Position numbers and translations under genes: made by a program. A DNA stretch of 64,000 bases, taken from assembly GCF_900108015.1 (NCBI RefSeq), contig NZ_FNVP01000008.1, forward strand, positions 62,001-126,000, written 5' to 3'. Of the stretch, positions 1-9,535 are shown one piece after another (positions within the stretch are counted from its first letter, which is position 1; each line of letters opens with the position of its first letter). A model generated the notes under the pieces. The model saw nothing but the letters and a program-made list of their open reading frames with translations. It was not told the DNA's origin and made no database searches. The DNA comes from Flavobacterium urumqiense (lineage in GTDB: Bacteria > Bacteroidota > Bacteroidia > Flavobacteriales > Flavobacteriaceae).

Positions 1-1
1 T

Positions 2-235
2 GGTTATACACAAGGTGTAGGGGTTTCTTACGAGGTGGATTTTGATACCTTTAAAGAGTTTGTCAATAAAATATTTAAAAATCATAAATTGGGAGTTGAA
101 AACAACTCTAATCCTACTGTTAATGATCAGGACTCTGATCCATCTCCAGATTTTATTAATTTTTCCAATTCTAAAAAATCTAAATTGAAAAAGCCTGATA
201 TGAATCGGGATGCTAAAGTACCTGATGAAGATTAA
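2..235 (+). CDS. 3' end of a large gene, probably TamB-type translocation/assembly protein (partial)
   Basis: The frame enters from the left edge at base 2 with no stop, so only the last 77 codons are visible. They start with a strand-like stretch (GVGVSYEVDF) followed by DTFKEFVNKIF and a polar, Lys/Asp/Asn-rich tail. A terminal beta segment followed by an amphipathic piece resembles the C-terminus of Bacteroidota TamB (DUF490), an inner-membrane-anchored periplasmic protein that works with an Omp85 protein in outer-membrane biogenesis. The identification rests on a short, weakly conserved tail. A GTG at base 35 could be misread as a start, but the frame is open upstream of it. Nothing visible links the gene to pfkA, which follows 315 bases later. 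Confidence 0.5.
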   Translation, partial: GYTQGVGVSYEVDFDTFKEFVNKIFKNHKLGVENNSNPTVNDQDSDPSPDFINFSNSKKSKLKKPDMNRDAKVPDED

Positions 236-550
236 TTCATTATTTATTATCATATTTCGATAAGTCATTTTGAATCATTCAATTCTATTTTACCATAAAA
301 TATTTTTAGTTATTTTAATTATCTTCCTATAGCACTTTTCCTAAAAATTCAATTATTAACTACCTTTAACTGTTAATTATTAAAAATAATGGATTTTTAT
401 TTAATTTTGTTAAATAAAACTAATATTTTTTTGGTTTTTTAAAAACTTATTAACGAAAACGTTTGAATTTAGAAGGCAGTCCTAATTTATTAATAACTCA
501 CCTCTAAAAGTGACGAATGTTTGCTAATTTTACACTTTAATACTTAAATA
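236..550. other. intergenic region upstream of pfkA
   Basis: A 315-base, strongly A/T-rich spacer without a convincing ORF. A TAATTTTAC box at 525-533 lies 17 bases before the pfkA ATG and differs from the Bacteroidota -7 consensus TAnnTTTG at its last base. No clear -33 TTTG sits about 19 bases upstream, so the pfkA promoter is only tentatively placed. No terminator hairpin was seen for the upstream gene. Confidence 0.4.
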
Positions 551-1537
551 ATGCCAAAAAAAATAAAAAAGGTTGGCGTTCTAACCTCTGGTGGTGACTC
601 GCCGGGAATGAACGCAGCGATACGCTCAGTTGTTCGAACATGTGCTTATCATACCATAGAATGTATAGGAATTTATAGAGGATATCAAGGAATGATTGAA
701 GGTGACTTCAAAGAAATGGGACCTCGAAGCGTAAATAACATTGTTAATAAAGGGGGAACGATTTTAAAATCGGCTCGATCTACGGAATTCAGAACAGCAG
801 AAGGTAGAAAAAAAGCACATGAAAATCTTGTAAAAGCTGGAATTGATGCTTTAGTAGTAATTGGTGGTGATGGAACTTTTACAGGTGGTTTGTTATTTAA
901 TAATGAATTTAATTTTCCAGTAATGGGAATTCCCGGGACGATTGACAATGATATTTTTGGAACAAGTCATACTTTAGGGTATGATACAGCTTTGAATACT
1001 GTTGTTGATGTAATTGACAAAATTAGAGATACAGCAAGTTCTCATAACCGATTGTTTTTTGTTGAAGTAATGGGGAGAGATGCTGGTCATATTGCTTTGA
1101 ATGCCGGTATTGGTGCTGGAGCAGAAGAAATTCTTATACCTGAAGAAGATTTAGGATTAGAAAGATTACTGGAATCCCTTCAAAAAAGTAAGGCTTCCGG
1201 TAAATCATCTAGTATAGTGGTTATTGCTGAAGGAGATAAAATAGGTAAAAATGTATTCGAATTAAAAGATTATGTAGATTCCAATTTACCGGAGTATGAT
1301 GTACGTGTTTCGGTTCTGGGCCATATGCAACGTGGTGGTTCACCATCTTGTTTTGATCGAGTTTTAGCAAGTAGATTAGGGGTAAAAGCTGTGGAGTCAT
1401 TATTGGAAGGGAAATCAAATTACATGGTTGGTTTACAAAATGATAAAGTAGCATTGACGCCATTAGAACAAGCCATCAAGGGAAAAACAGAAATTGATAG
1501 AGAGTTATTGAGAGTATCAGACATCATGTCTACATAA
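551..1537 (+). CDS. pfkA: ATP-dependent 6-phosphofructokinase
   Basis: Phosphorylates fructose 6-phosphate to fructose 1,6-bisphosphate, the committed step of glycolysis, in the cytoplasm. The 328 residues match the usual bacterial PfkA length. Visible motifs are GGDSPGMNAAIR (14-25), the nucleotide loop GGDGT (105-109), the catalytic PGTIDND (128-134), VEVMGRDAGH (171-180) and GHMQRGGSPS (257-266). Glycine after GGD, rather than the aspartate of pyrophosphate-dependent enzymes, indicates ATP use. gapA follows 77 bases downstream on the same strand with no terminator between them, so the two glycolytic genes are probably co-transcribed and end at the terminator at 2635. Confidence 0.96.
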   Translation: MPKKIKKVGVLTSGGDSPGMNAAIRSVVRTCAYHTIECIGIYRGYQGMIEGDFKEMGPRSVNNIVNKGGTILKSARSTEFRTAEGRKKAHENLVKAGIDALVVIGGDGTFTGGLLFNNEFNFPVMGIPGTIDNDIFGTSHTLGYDTALNTVVDVIDKIRDTASSHNRLFFVEVMGRDAGHIALNAGIGAGAEEILIPEEDLGLERLLESLQKSKASGKSSSIVVIAEGDKIGKNVFELKDYVDSNLPEYDVRVSVLGHMQRGGSPSCFDRVLASRLGVKAVESLLEGKSNYMVGLQNDKVALTPLEQAIKGKTEIDRELLRVSDIMST

Positions 1538-1587
1538 ATAAAAAAATGAAGTTTATTGTGAGGAAATTAGACTTTAAATAAAGTTAG

Positions 1588-2619
<1,032 letters not shown>

Positions 2620-2634
2620 TTATTTATATTTATA

Positions 2635-2673
2635 AAAATCCCGTTATCTTTACATTAACGGGATTTTATTTTT
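2635..2673 (+). terminator. intrinsic terminator after gapA
   Basis: A perfect 12-base inverted repeat, AAAATCCCGTTA (2635-2646) and TAACGGGATTTT (2656-2667), with a 9-base loop is followed by a T-rich run. It starts 15 bases after the gapA stop. Confidence 0.9.
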
Positions 2674-2763
2674 TTGTTCAATTTTTCAAAACACAAAATC
2701 TTTTATAAACAAATTTTAGAATTTGTAAAACGAAATCTAAAAAACCAAAAACAAACCAAAAAA

Positions 2764-3615
2764 ATGAGATTATTAGTTGATAGTGGTTCTACCAAAGCCG
2801 ATTGGATAGCAATAGATGATGATGGAAAGGTATTGTTTACCACACAAACATCAGGATTGAATCCTGAAATTCTAGAAAAAAATGAAATTATTGAACGTTT
2901 GAATGATCGTTTTGATATTCTGCAAAATAAAAAGAACGCTACACATTTGTTTTTTTATGGAGCAGGTTGTGGTACCGATAATATGAAATTGATGCTTTCG
3001 CAGATTTTTCAAGAGTATTTTCCAAATGCAATAATTTCTGTAAACGAAGATACTTATGCCGCAGTTTATGCTACAACTCCTAAAGGAGAGAAAGCAATTG
3101 TCTCTATTTTAGGTACTGGATCAAACTGCAGCTATTTTGATGGGAAAGAATTACATCAAAAAGTGCAATCATTGGGGTATATAGTTATGGATGACTGCAG
3201 TGGGAATGTTTTTGGAAAAGAATTAATCAGAAAGTATTATTTTAATAAAATGCCAAAAGAATTGGCTCTTGAATTTGAAAAAGAGTACAATTTAGAACCT
3301 GATGCAGTTAAAAGTAAATTGTATAAAGAAGCAAACCCAAATGCTTATTTAGCGACTTTTGCCAAGTTCTTAATTAAACATAAAGACACTGAATTTTGCA
3401 AAAAAATTATATTCAAGGGAATGAAATCCTTTGTGAAAAATTATATCAAACAATATGACAACTATAAAGAAGTTCCTATTCACTTTGTAGGTTCTATCGC
3501 CTTTTATTTGAAAGAGGAATTACAAGAAACCTTTGATAAATATGAATTAAAATTAGGCAATGTTCTGAGAAGACCAATTGATGGTCTAATTGCTTATCAT
3601 ATTACTAATAAATAG
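2764..3615 (+). CDS. BadF/BadG-type N-acetylglucosamine kinase-like protein
   Basis: 283 residues of the BadF/BadG/BcrA/BcrD ATPase fold, most like eukaryotic-type N-acetylglucosamine kinases. The N-terminus MRLLVDSGSTKADW is the phosphate-1 motif of the actin/hexokinase superfamily, and SILGTGSNCSYFDG is the phosphate-2 region. It would phosphorylate an amino sugar, plausibly GlcNAc from peptidoglycan turnover. The frame is open further upstream to 2674, but the ATG at 2764 was chosen because the fold begins immediately there and the upstream stretch overlaps the gapA terminator tail and is lysine/asparagine-rich filler. The substrate is inferred from family only. A bidirectional terminator follows. 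Confidence 0.8.
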   Translation: MRLLVDSGSTKADWIAIDDDGKVLFTTQTSGLNPEILEKNEIIERLNDRFDILQNKKNATHLFFYGAGCGTDNMKLMLSQIFQEYFPNAIISVNEDTYAAVYATTPKGEKAIVSILGTGSNCSYFDGKELHQKVQSLGYIVMDDCSGNVFGKELIRKYYFNKMPKELALEFEKEYNLEPDAVKSKLYKEANPNAYLATFAKFLIKHKDTEFCKKIIFKGMKSFVKNYIKQYDNYKEVPIHFVGSIAFYLKEELQETFDKYELKLGNVLRRPIDGLIAYHITNK

Positions 3616-3649
3616 TTTTCAGTAAGAGCGTTCAGTTTTTTACAAAAAA

Positions 3650-3698
3650 AATCACTATCAATTTACTTGTCAGAAAGTAAATTGATAGTGATTTTTTA
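3650..3698. terminator. bidirectional terminator between the sugar kinase and ridA
   Basis: A 19-base perfect inverted repeat (3650-3668 and 3675-3693, arm AATCACTATCAATTTACTT) is flanked by A7 on the left and T6 on the right, so it can stop transcription from both convergent genes. Confidence 0.88.
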
Positions 3699-3788
3699 TT
3701 TGCAATCCATTATCATTAATTAACGTACGTTGTAGCAGTTTGATTTGACTATTTCTATGATTATAAAACTACTACTGCTCACAAATTA

Positions 3789-4169
3789 CTAAAGAATAGC
3801 AATCATAGAAATTTCTACATTTACGTTTTTTGGCAAACAAGCCACTTGAACCGTTTCACGAGCCGGAGCGGTTTTTTCGTTAAAGTAAGAACCGTAAACA
3901 GTATTTATTTTTCCAAAATCATTCATGTCCATTATGAAAATAGTTGTTTTTACAACGTTTTCAAATGTCATTCCCGCAGCTTCTAAAACTGCTTTCATAT
4001 TTTGCATCACTTGTTTGGTTTCGGATTCAATTGTATCCGTCACTAATTCTCCCGTAGCAGGATTTATGGCAATTTGACCTGATGTGTAAAGTGTATTTCC
4101 CTTAAGTACAGCCTGATTGTAAGGACCGATTGGTGCAGGAGCATTTTCGGTAAAAATTATGTTTTTCAT
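3789..4169 (-). CDS. ridA: RidA family enamine/imine deaminase
   Basis: A 126-residue cytoplasmic YjgF/YER057c/UK114 protein that hydrolyses reactive enamines and imines made by PLP enzymes. Visible family features are APAPIGPYNQAV near the N-terminus, LYTSGQIAINPATGEL, the NMKAVLEAAGMTFENVVKTTIF block and PARETVQVACLPKNVNVEI, which contains the conserved arginine of the active-site cleft. Length is typical. It lies 103 bases downstream of lptD on the same strand and may be read from the lptD promoter, although a near-consensus -7 box (TAATTTTC, 4212-4205) suggests its own. Confidence 0.92.
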   Translation of the reverse strand: MKNIIFTENAPAPIGPYNQAVLKGNTLYTSGQIAINPATGELVTDTIESETKQVMQNMKAVLEAAGMTFENVVKTTIFIMDMNDFGKINTVYGSYFNEKTAPARETVQVACLPKNVNVEISMIAIL

Positions 4170-4272
4170 AAAAATGAATAGATTAGATTTTTAAATATTG
4201 CTTCGAAAATTAATGAAGATTCATCATTTTCTGTTTTTCTTTTATAATAATGTAAAAACATACTTGGCGAAA

Positions 4273-6975
4273 TTATCTATTGGTTCTGCTGCGTTTATCC
4301 CATTTAATATCACTTAAAACACCAGCTTTGATTCCAATAAAGAACCCCCAGTTAGCATTCTCTCCAAATGGTGTCCAGTTGAAATCCATTCTCCAGCTTA
4401 ATAAATCTCTTTCGAAACGAAATTGAGTAAATGTAACTCCTTTTTGAACAAAATCATAACCTGTTGATACACCAGCTTTCCATTTAGGTGTGATGTCCGC
4501 ATTGGCTGAAACCATGATTGAATTCCCAATTATTTTCTTTTCTCGATTATTATTCCCATAAGTAAGTGAATAAGCAAAAGTCACATCCCAAGGCAATTTA
4601 GCACTAAAAAACTCCGAGATTTTGTCTTCTTTATTTTCGTTCTCGTCTTCATCACCAAACTGACTTTTTCTACTGTCTCCTAAATCAGTATTTGTTCCGA
4701 ACAAATCATCTTCACGACCACCATTTCTTTGACTTTGAACGTTTTTTTCTTTTTTAGGTTTATCATCTTTTTTACTCGATATGGCATAATTTAGAGTCAT
4801 ATTTGCACTTGTCATTCGGAATAAACTTCCGCCATTGTCAATATTAAAAACGTTAATTCTGGTCCCTGAATTATTGATCGCATAAGGATCTAATGTGGCG
4901 CCAAAATTCACATTCATTTTATTATTCAATAGTTGTGTACCACCGCTAACTCGTACTGGTGCAAAAGCAAGAGCGGTAATTCCGTCAGCATTTAGGTTGT
5001 AACTGGTAGAAAGATTCAAATTGTTAAGAAGCATTACTTTTTTAGGTTCAATCTTTGTTGAATCCTTATCAGTAACTTTTGCTTCAAATGTATTACTTAA
5101 ATCAAAACCCAAGGTGTTAGAATTGCTATTTCCTGGTGCTCCAAAGATCCCAGCTTCAAATCGAGAATATTGTTTGATCATCGTTCCGCTAGCATCAGAA
5201 GCGTAACTATCATAATATTTCTCAAAACTTGGAGTGTAGCCGTAGGAAACTGATGGTCGCATGACATGTCTTATAGATTTTATTTTTTTATCATCACCAA
5301 AATTGAAAGTACCATAAATAGTAGTCCCTAAACTAGATGAGAGAGAATACGTTCTAAAAGCATCAAAACCATTTATGGTATTATCTACCACTTTACTTTG
5401 ATCTATATCATAATTTCTTGTAATCGTTTTGGTGTACCATACTTCTCTATAATTGAAGGAGGTAGAAGCACTGAAATATTTAAATAATTTAAAATTAGTG
5501 CTCAGAGGGATTGTGTGTTCAATACCCGTTTTAGCATCTCTGAACATTTGTGGTTTAAAGAATAAAGAATCAGTAGTTACTATGCTGTTTTTTCCACTTA
5601 AATTATATTGCAGATTTATATTTTTGAAAAATCCTTTTTTGACACCATCTTTCCCTACAAACGGATAGATACGATCAACACTCACCTGAAGTGTAGGCAG
5701 CGTCATATTAATTTCTTCCGTTTGCGTGTTTTGCGAATGGGTTGCAGTCAATGACATTCTAACTTGTGGAACTGTATTGAATGTTTTACTATAAGAAATA
5801 GAAGAACTTAATGTGTTATTAAGGTTTGATCCAACATTTGCCTGATTTATAGACTGCTTAAAATATTTGCTGCTCCCGAGATTTACAGAAGCCGAGAAAC
5901 TCGAATTAGGACTAGATTTTGAATCCTTCGCATGTGACCATTGTATATTGTAAATTTTCTGTTTTGAGTAATCAGGATAACCTCTTTCGCTGTTAATTAA
6001 ATTTTCAAATCTAACATTTAAATTACCTCGAAATTTATATCGTTTGGCATAGCCAGATTCAAAACGCATTCCGTAGCTACCATTAGTATAATAATCACCT
6101 AAAACTGTCAAGTCATAATTATCGCTGAGTGCAAAATAATAACCAGCATTTTGCAACGAAAAACCTCTGGTGTTAGAATCATTATAACTAGGTAGAATTA
6201 TGCCGGATAAGCTTGTTTCTTTACTCATAGGAAAAAAAGCAAAAGGTAAAGCTAATGGTGTTGGCACATCAGCGATAACCATATTAGTTAGTCCTGTAAC
6301 TACTTTTTTGCCTGGAATAAACTTCACTTTTCTGGTTTGGAAATAATATTCTGGATTGTCTACATCTTTTGATGTGGTGAAGCGGGCGTTTTTTAAGAAA
6401 TAAACGGAGTCATTTTCTTTTTTTGTAATTTCTGCTTTTATTTTAAATTCCCCTTGATCAGATCTTGAATTCCAGATTAAAGCTTTTTTTGTTTTGAAAT
6501 TAAAACGAATGGAATCAGGTTCTACAACATTACTTCCCTGTTTGAAATTTGGATATTGTGTGTAAACTCCCGAAGAATCTTTTATGCGACCCGCATAAAC
6601 TTCATTCTTTTCATAATCCATCACGATAATACCAGATTTTAGTTCTATGTCCTGATAATATAGTTCGGCTTTATTATATAAGGTAATAAGTTTTTTCTTT
6701 TGATCAATATTAGCGTAATCTACGGCCTTGTATTTTACTTTACCATCAAGAAATGCTTTTTTTGGTTTTAGAGAATCGATTTTTAAAGAATCGTTTTCTT
6801 TTTTTATAATGGTAGTCGATTTTCCGATTGTTGGAACAACAGTTTTAGAGCTATCTCTTTGTTTATTAATCGCTATAACTGATGTTTTTTTTGTTATATC
6901 TTGAGAATATAATTTACCTGATCCAATTGATAGGAAAATTGATAATAAAACGATATTAAATAAGTTTGTATGCAA
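4273..6975 (-). CDS. lptD: LPS-assembly outer-membrane protein LptD (Bacteroidota type)
   Basis: Large outer-membrane beta-barrel that would receive LPS from the periplasmic bridge and insert it into the outer leaflet. The order is signal peptide ending near KLYSQ, an Asn/Lys/Ser-rich linker, an OstA/LptA-like beta-jellyroll region (YKAVDYANIDQKKKLITLYN, IVMDYEKNEVYAG), then about 600 residues of alternating barrel strands ending in an aromatic/basic tail. The frame is open to an ATG at 7059, but I prefer the TTG at 6975 (900 residues). It gives a normal short signal peptide (HTNLFNIVLLSIFLS core), and a -33/-7 promoter at 6995-7027 lies inside the longer version. It diverges from the amidase genes; ridA is downstream. 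Confidence 0.85.
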   Translation of the reverse strand: MHTNLFNIVLLSIFLSIGSGKLYSQDITKKTSVIAINKQRDSSKTVVPTIGKSTTIIKKENDSLKIDSLKPKKAFLDGKVKYKAVDYANIDQKKKLITLYNKAELYYQDIELKSGIIVMDYEKNEVYAGRIKDSSGVYTQYPNFKQGSNVVEPDSIRFNFKTKKALIWNSRSDQGEFKIKAEITKKENDSVYFLKNARFTTSKDVDNPEYYFQTRKVKFIPGKKVVTGLTNMVIADVPTPLALPFAFFPMSKETSLSGIILPSYNDSNTRGFSLQNAGYYFALSDNYDLTVLGDYYTNGSYGMRFESGYAKRYKFRGNLNVRFENLINSERGYPDYSKQKIYNIQWSHAKDSKSSPNSSFSASVNLGSSKYFKQSINQANVGSNLNNTLSSSISYSKTFNTVPQVRMSLTATHSQNTQTEEINMTLPTLQVSVDRIYPFVGKDGVKKGFFKNINLQYNLSGKNSIVTTDSLFFKPQMFRDAKTGIEHTIPLSTNFKLFKYFSASTSFNYREVWYTKTITRNYDIDQSKVVDNTINGFDAFRTYSLSSSLGTTIYGTFNFGDDKKIKSIRHVMRPSVSYGYTPSFEKYYDSYASDASGTMIKQYSRFEAGIFGAPGNSNSNTLGFDLSNTFEAKVTDKDSTKIEPKKVMLLNNLNLSTSYNLNADGITALAFAPVRVSGGTQLLNNKMNVNFGATLDPYAINNSGTRINVFNIDNGGSLFRMTSANMTLNYAISSKKDDKPKKEKNVQSQRNGGREDDLFGTNTDLGDSRKSQFGDEDENENKEDKISEFFSAKLPWDVTFAYSLTYGNNNREKKIIGNSIMVSANADITPKWKAGVSTGYDFVQKGVTFTQFRFERDLLSWRMDFNWTPFGENANWGFFIGIKAGVLSDIKWDKRSRTNR

Positions 6976-6994
6976 AGGTTTAAATGCTATTTTT

Positions 6995-7045
6995 GTAAAA
7001 TTATGGCCTGTTTTTTGACACGTCAAACTTACATATAATTTTTTG
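6995..7045. promoter_or_regulatory. divergent lptD / amidase promoter region with palindrome
   Basis: On the minus strand, TTTG (7027-7024), 20 bases, then TAATTTTAC (7003-6995) fits the Bacteroidota -33/-7 promoter and points at lptD. On the plus strand, TTTG (7014-7017), 18 bases, then TAATTTTT (7036-7043) points at the amidase gene. The two TTTG boxes are the ends of one inverted repeat, TTTGAC-AC-GTCAAA (7014-7027). Confidence 0.5.
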
Positions 7046-7108
7046 TCAAAAATAATCAAATAAAGATTTTATGACCCTAGAGTTTTAATTAAATTAATTT
7101 CAAGAATT

Positions 7109-8278
7109 ATGCATATTACATTTAAAATTAAAATACTGGTTACTTTCTTTCTTACGGTAGTTTCTTTTTCTGCCTATAGTCAATCTAATGTTTTTAAGGT
7201 AACATTAGACGCTGGTCATGGAGCTCATGATTTTGGCGCAGTGTATAATGGTCATGTAGAAAAAAACATTGCATTGGCTGTGGTGCTTAAAGTAGGTAAA
7301 CTTTTGGAAGCAAATCCACTAACTGACGTAATTTATACCCGAAAAACAGATGTTTTTATTGATTTAGTGGAGCGAGCTAATATTGCCAATAGAGCTGATG
7401 CCAATATTTTTGTCTCTATCCATTGTAATGCTAATAGAAATACGGCTGGATTTGGTACTGAAACGTATGTTATGGGTATGACAAAAGTAGCTTCAAACTT
7501 AGAAGCGGCTAAAAAAGAGAATTCTGTTATTACTTTGGAAAAAGATTATAAACAAAAATACGAAGGTTTTGACCCTAATTCTCCTGAAACCATGATTGGT
7601 ATGACCCTTATGCAAGAGGAATATTTAGACAACAGTATTTCTTTAGCCAGTAAAGTTGAGGATGCATTTGGGGTTTTAGGAAAAAAAATTAGAGGAGGAG
7701 GAGTAAAACAAGCACCTTATATGGTACTTCATAAAGCTTATATGCCAAGAGTACTTATTGAAATGGGATTTATTTCTAATCTTGAAGAAGGAAATATTTT
7801 AGACTCTGAAGAAGGTCAAAATGAAATTGCTAAATCTATTGCCTCGGCAATTATCAGTTACAAAAACGAATATTACGGAAATGGAGAACCTGAAACATTT
7901 GATGCTAAACCATCACAAAAAATCATTGAAAAACCTATTAGAGATACCGTAACTCTCGTGAAACCTAAACCAAATTTTAATGCTTCGGAAGTAAAAAAAG
8001 CAACTAAAATAATAGATAATTCAGCAACTTTATTTAAAGTACAACTCTCAGCAAGTGTGAGAAAAGTGGAATTACAGCCAAGAAATTTCAAAGGATTGAA
8101 AAATATTTCAGTAGCATATGATAACAATGTTTATAAATATATGTACGGAGAAACGCCTAATTATGAAGAAGCCAAAAAACAATTGCAAGAGGCCAAACAA
8201 AAAGGCTATAATTCTGCATTTCTAATTGCTTTTAAAAATGGCGAAAAAATTAGTGTCGAAGAAGCAATCAAAAATTAA
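7109..8278 (+). CDS. N-acetylmuramoyl-L-alanine amidase (Amidase_3) with C-terminal SPOR-like domain, paralog 1
   Basis: Secreted zinc amidase that cleaves the bond between MurNAc and the stem peptide in peptidoglycan. After a signal peptide (cleavage near AYSQ, residue 25) comes the AmiC-like domain with zinc ligands H37 (LDAGHG), E51 (HVEKN) and H105 (SIHCN) and the catalytic glutamate E218 (LIEMGF). The last 80 residues (FKVQLSASVRK... YKYMYGETPNYEEA) resemble a peptidoglycan-binding SPOR fold, with the repeated pattern of KGYNSAFLIAFKNGEKI. It is 389 residues long. The next gene, 49 bases downstream, is a close paralog, pointing to tandem duplication. It diverges from lptD. Confidence 0.92.
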   Translation: MHITFKIKILVTFFLTVVSFSAYSQSNVFKVTLDAGHGAHDFGAVYNGHVEKNIALAVVLKVGKLLEANPLTDVIYTRKTDVFIDLVERANIANRADANIFVSIHCNANRNTAGFGTETYVMGMTKVASNLEAAKKENSVITLEKDYKQKYEGFDPNSPETMIGMTLMQEEYLDNSISLASKVEDAFGVLGKKIRGGGVKQAPYMVLHKAYMPRVLIEMGFISNLEEGNILDSEEGQNEIAKSIASAIISYKNEYYGNGEPETFDAKPSQKIIEKPIRDTVTLVKPKPNFNASEVKKATKIIDNSATLFKVQLSASVRKVELQPRNFKGLKNISVAYDNNVYKYMYGETPNYEEAKKQLQEAKQKGYNSAFLIAFKNGEKISVEEAIKN

Positions 8279-8327
8279 TTTCCCCAAAAAGGATTCTAAT
8301 TAAATTATAAAAAAAACTACCTGAATT

Positions 8328-9485
8328 TTGAAAATACCAAAAGGAATTAATGCCAAATTATTACTTATATTCTTATTTTTTTCTTTAAAACTTTTTTCTC
8401 AATCCAGCCATAATTTCGTAATCATTCTAGATGCAGGTCATGGGGGAAAAGATCCAGGGAACTCTTATAATGGTTTTGTCGAAAAAGATATTGCTCTGAG
8501 AACCACATTGAAGGTCGAAAAATATCTTCAAAAAGACCGCGATATTCAGGTTATTTACACTAGAAAAAATGATGTTTTTATAGAATTAAGAGAAAGACCA
8601 AAGGTTGCAAATAGTATTGATGCTAACTTGTTTATTTCTATACATTGCAATTCTGTTACAAATCCAAATCCGTACGGTACTGAAACTTTTGTAATGGGTT
8701 TGGCAAGAAGCAATACTAATTTTGAAATTGCCAAAAATGAAAACTCCGTAATATTATTGGAAAAAAATTATAAAAAAACGTATAAAGGTTTTGATCCTAA
8801 TAAACCGGAAACGCTTATAGGTCTTAAGATTTTGCAAGAAGAATATTTAAATAGAAGTATTAGTCTGGCTTCAAAAATCGAAAAGAATTTCACCACAAAA
8901 TTGAAAAGAAAATCTAGGGGTATTAAGCAAACTCCTTTGTGGGTTCTTGATGCGGCTTACATGCCAAGCGTATTGATTGAATTAGGCTTTTTGTCCAATA
9001 AAGAAGAAGGACTATACCTAAATTCAGAAGCGGGTCAAGATGAAATGGCGCAAACTATTGCGGAAGCCATTATGAGTTATAAAAAGCAATATTTTGAAAT
9101 TGAATCGGATGAACCAACATCAGAAAGATTAACGAAAAATCGAAGAAAAGACACTGCAACTATTTTAAAAAATAAATTATCTCGCGAAACGGAGTCAACA
9201 CAAAAAAAGTCAGTTAATAAAGAATCGGCTGGGGTGATTTTTAAAGTTCAAATAGCAACTTCAAATAAAAGCATTAAATTATTAGCAGTTAATTTTAAAG
9301 GATTGACTAACGTCTCATTATCAGCAGAGAAGGGAGCTTTTTACAAGTATAATTATAGTTCTACATCAGACTATGTTGTAGCCAAACGCAATTTAGAAAT
9401 TGCAAAATCGAAAGGTTTTCCCTCAGCATATCTTGTAGCTTTTAAAAACGGCGAGAAAATTAGTATGCAAGAAGCCGTTAAATAA
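8328..9485 (+). CDS. N-acetylmuramoyl-L-alanine amidase (Amidase_3) with C-terminal SPOR-like domain, paralog 2
   Basis: Second periplasmic amidase, collinear with the gene before it over its whole length: signal peptide (LFSQ, near residue 25), zinc ligands H38, E52 and H106, catalytic E218 (LIELGF), and a SPOR-like tail ending NGEKISMQEAV. All catalytic residues are kept, so both copies should be active. The start is a TTG at 8328; no in-frame ATG gives a complete signal peptide. The linker before the SPOR-like part (around 265-305) is lysine-rich and poorly conserved between the copies. An MCE protein gene follows after 50 bases. Confidence 0.92.
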   Translation: MKIPKGINAKLLLIFLFFSLKLFSQSSHNFVIILDAGHGGKDPGNSYNGFVEKDIALRTTLKVEKYLQKDRDIQVIYTRKNDVFIELRERPKVANSIDANLFISIHCNSVTNPNPYGTETFVMGLARSNTNFEIAKNENSVILLEKNYKKTYKGFDPNKPETLIGLKILQEEYLNRSISLASKIEKNFTTKLKRKSRGIKQTPLWVLDAAYMPSVLIELGFLSNKEEGLYLNSEAGQDEMAQTIAEAIMSYKKQYFEIESDEPTSERLTKNRRKDTATILKNKLSRETESTQKKSVNKESAGVIFKVQIATSNKSIKLLAVNFKGLTNVSLSAEKGAFYKYNYSSTSDYVVAKRNLEIAKSKGFPSAYLVAFKNGEKISMQEAVK

Positions 9486-9510
9486 TAATAACAAGTTTAA
9501 ATTTTTATAT

Positions 9511-9518
9511 TAAATTTG
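9511..9518 (+). promoter_or_regulatory. -7 promoter box upstream of the MCE gene
   Basis: TAAATTTG, an exact match to TAnnTTTG, lies 17 bases before the TTG start of the MCE gene. No clear TTTG occurs 18-21 bases upstream, so support is from the -7 box and position only. Confidence 0.4.
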
Positions 9519-9535
9519 TGCAAAATATTTAAATT

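Noticed and set aside
2674..2763. Longer start for the BadF-type kinase
   Set aside because: The added 30 residues are Lys/Asn/Phe filler overlapping the tail of the gapA terminator; the phosphate-binding motif begins right after the ATG at 2764.
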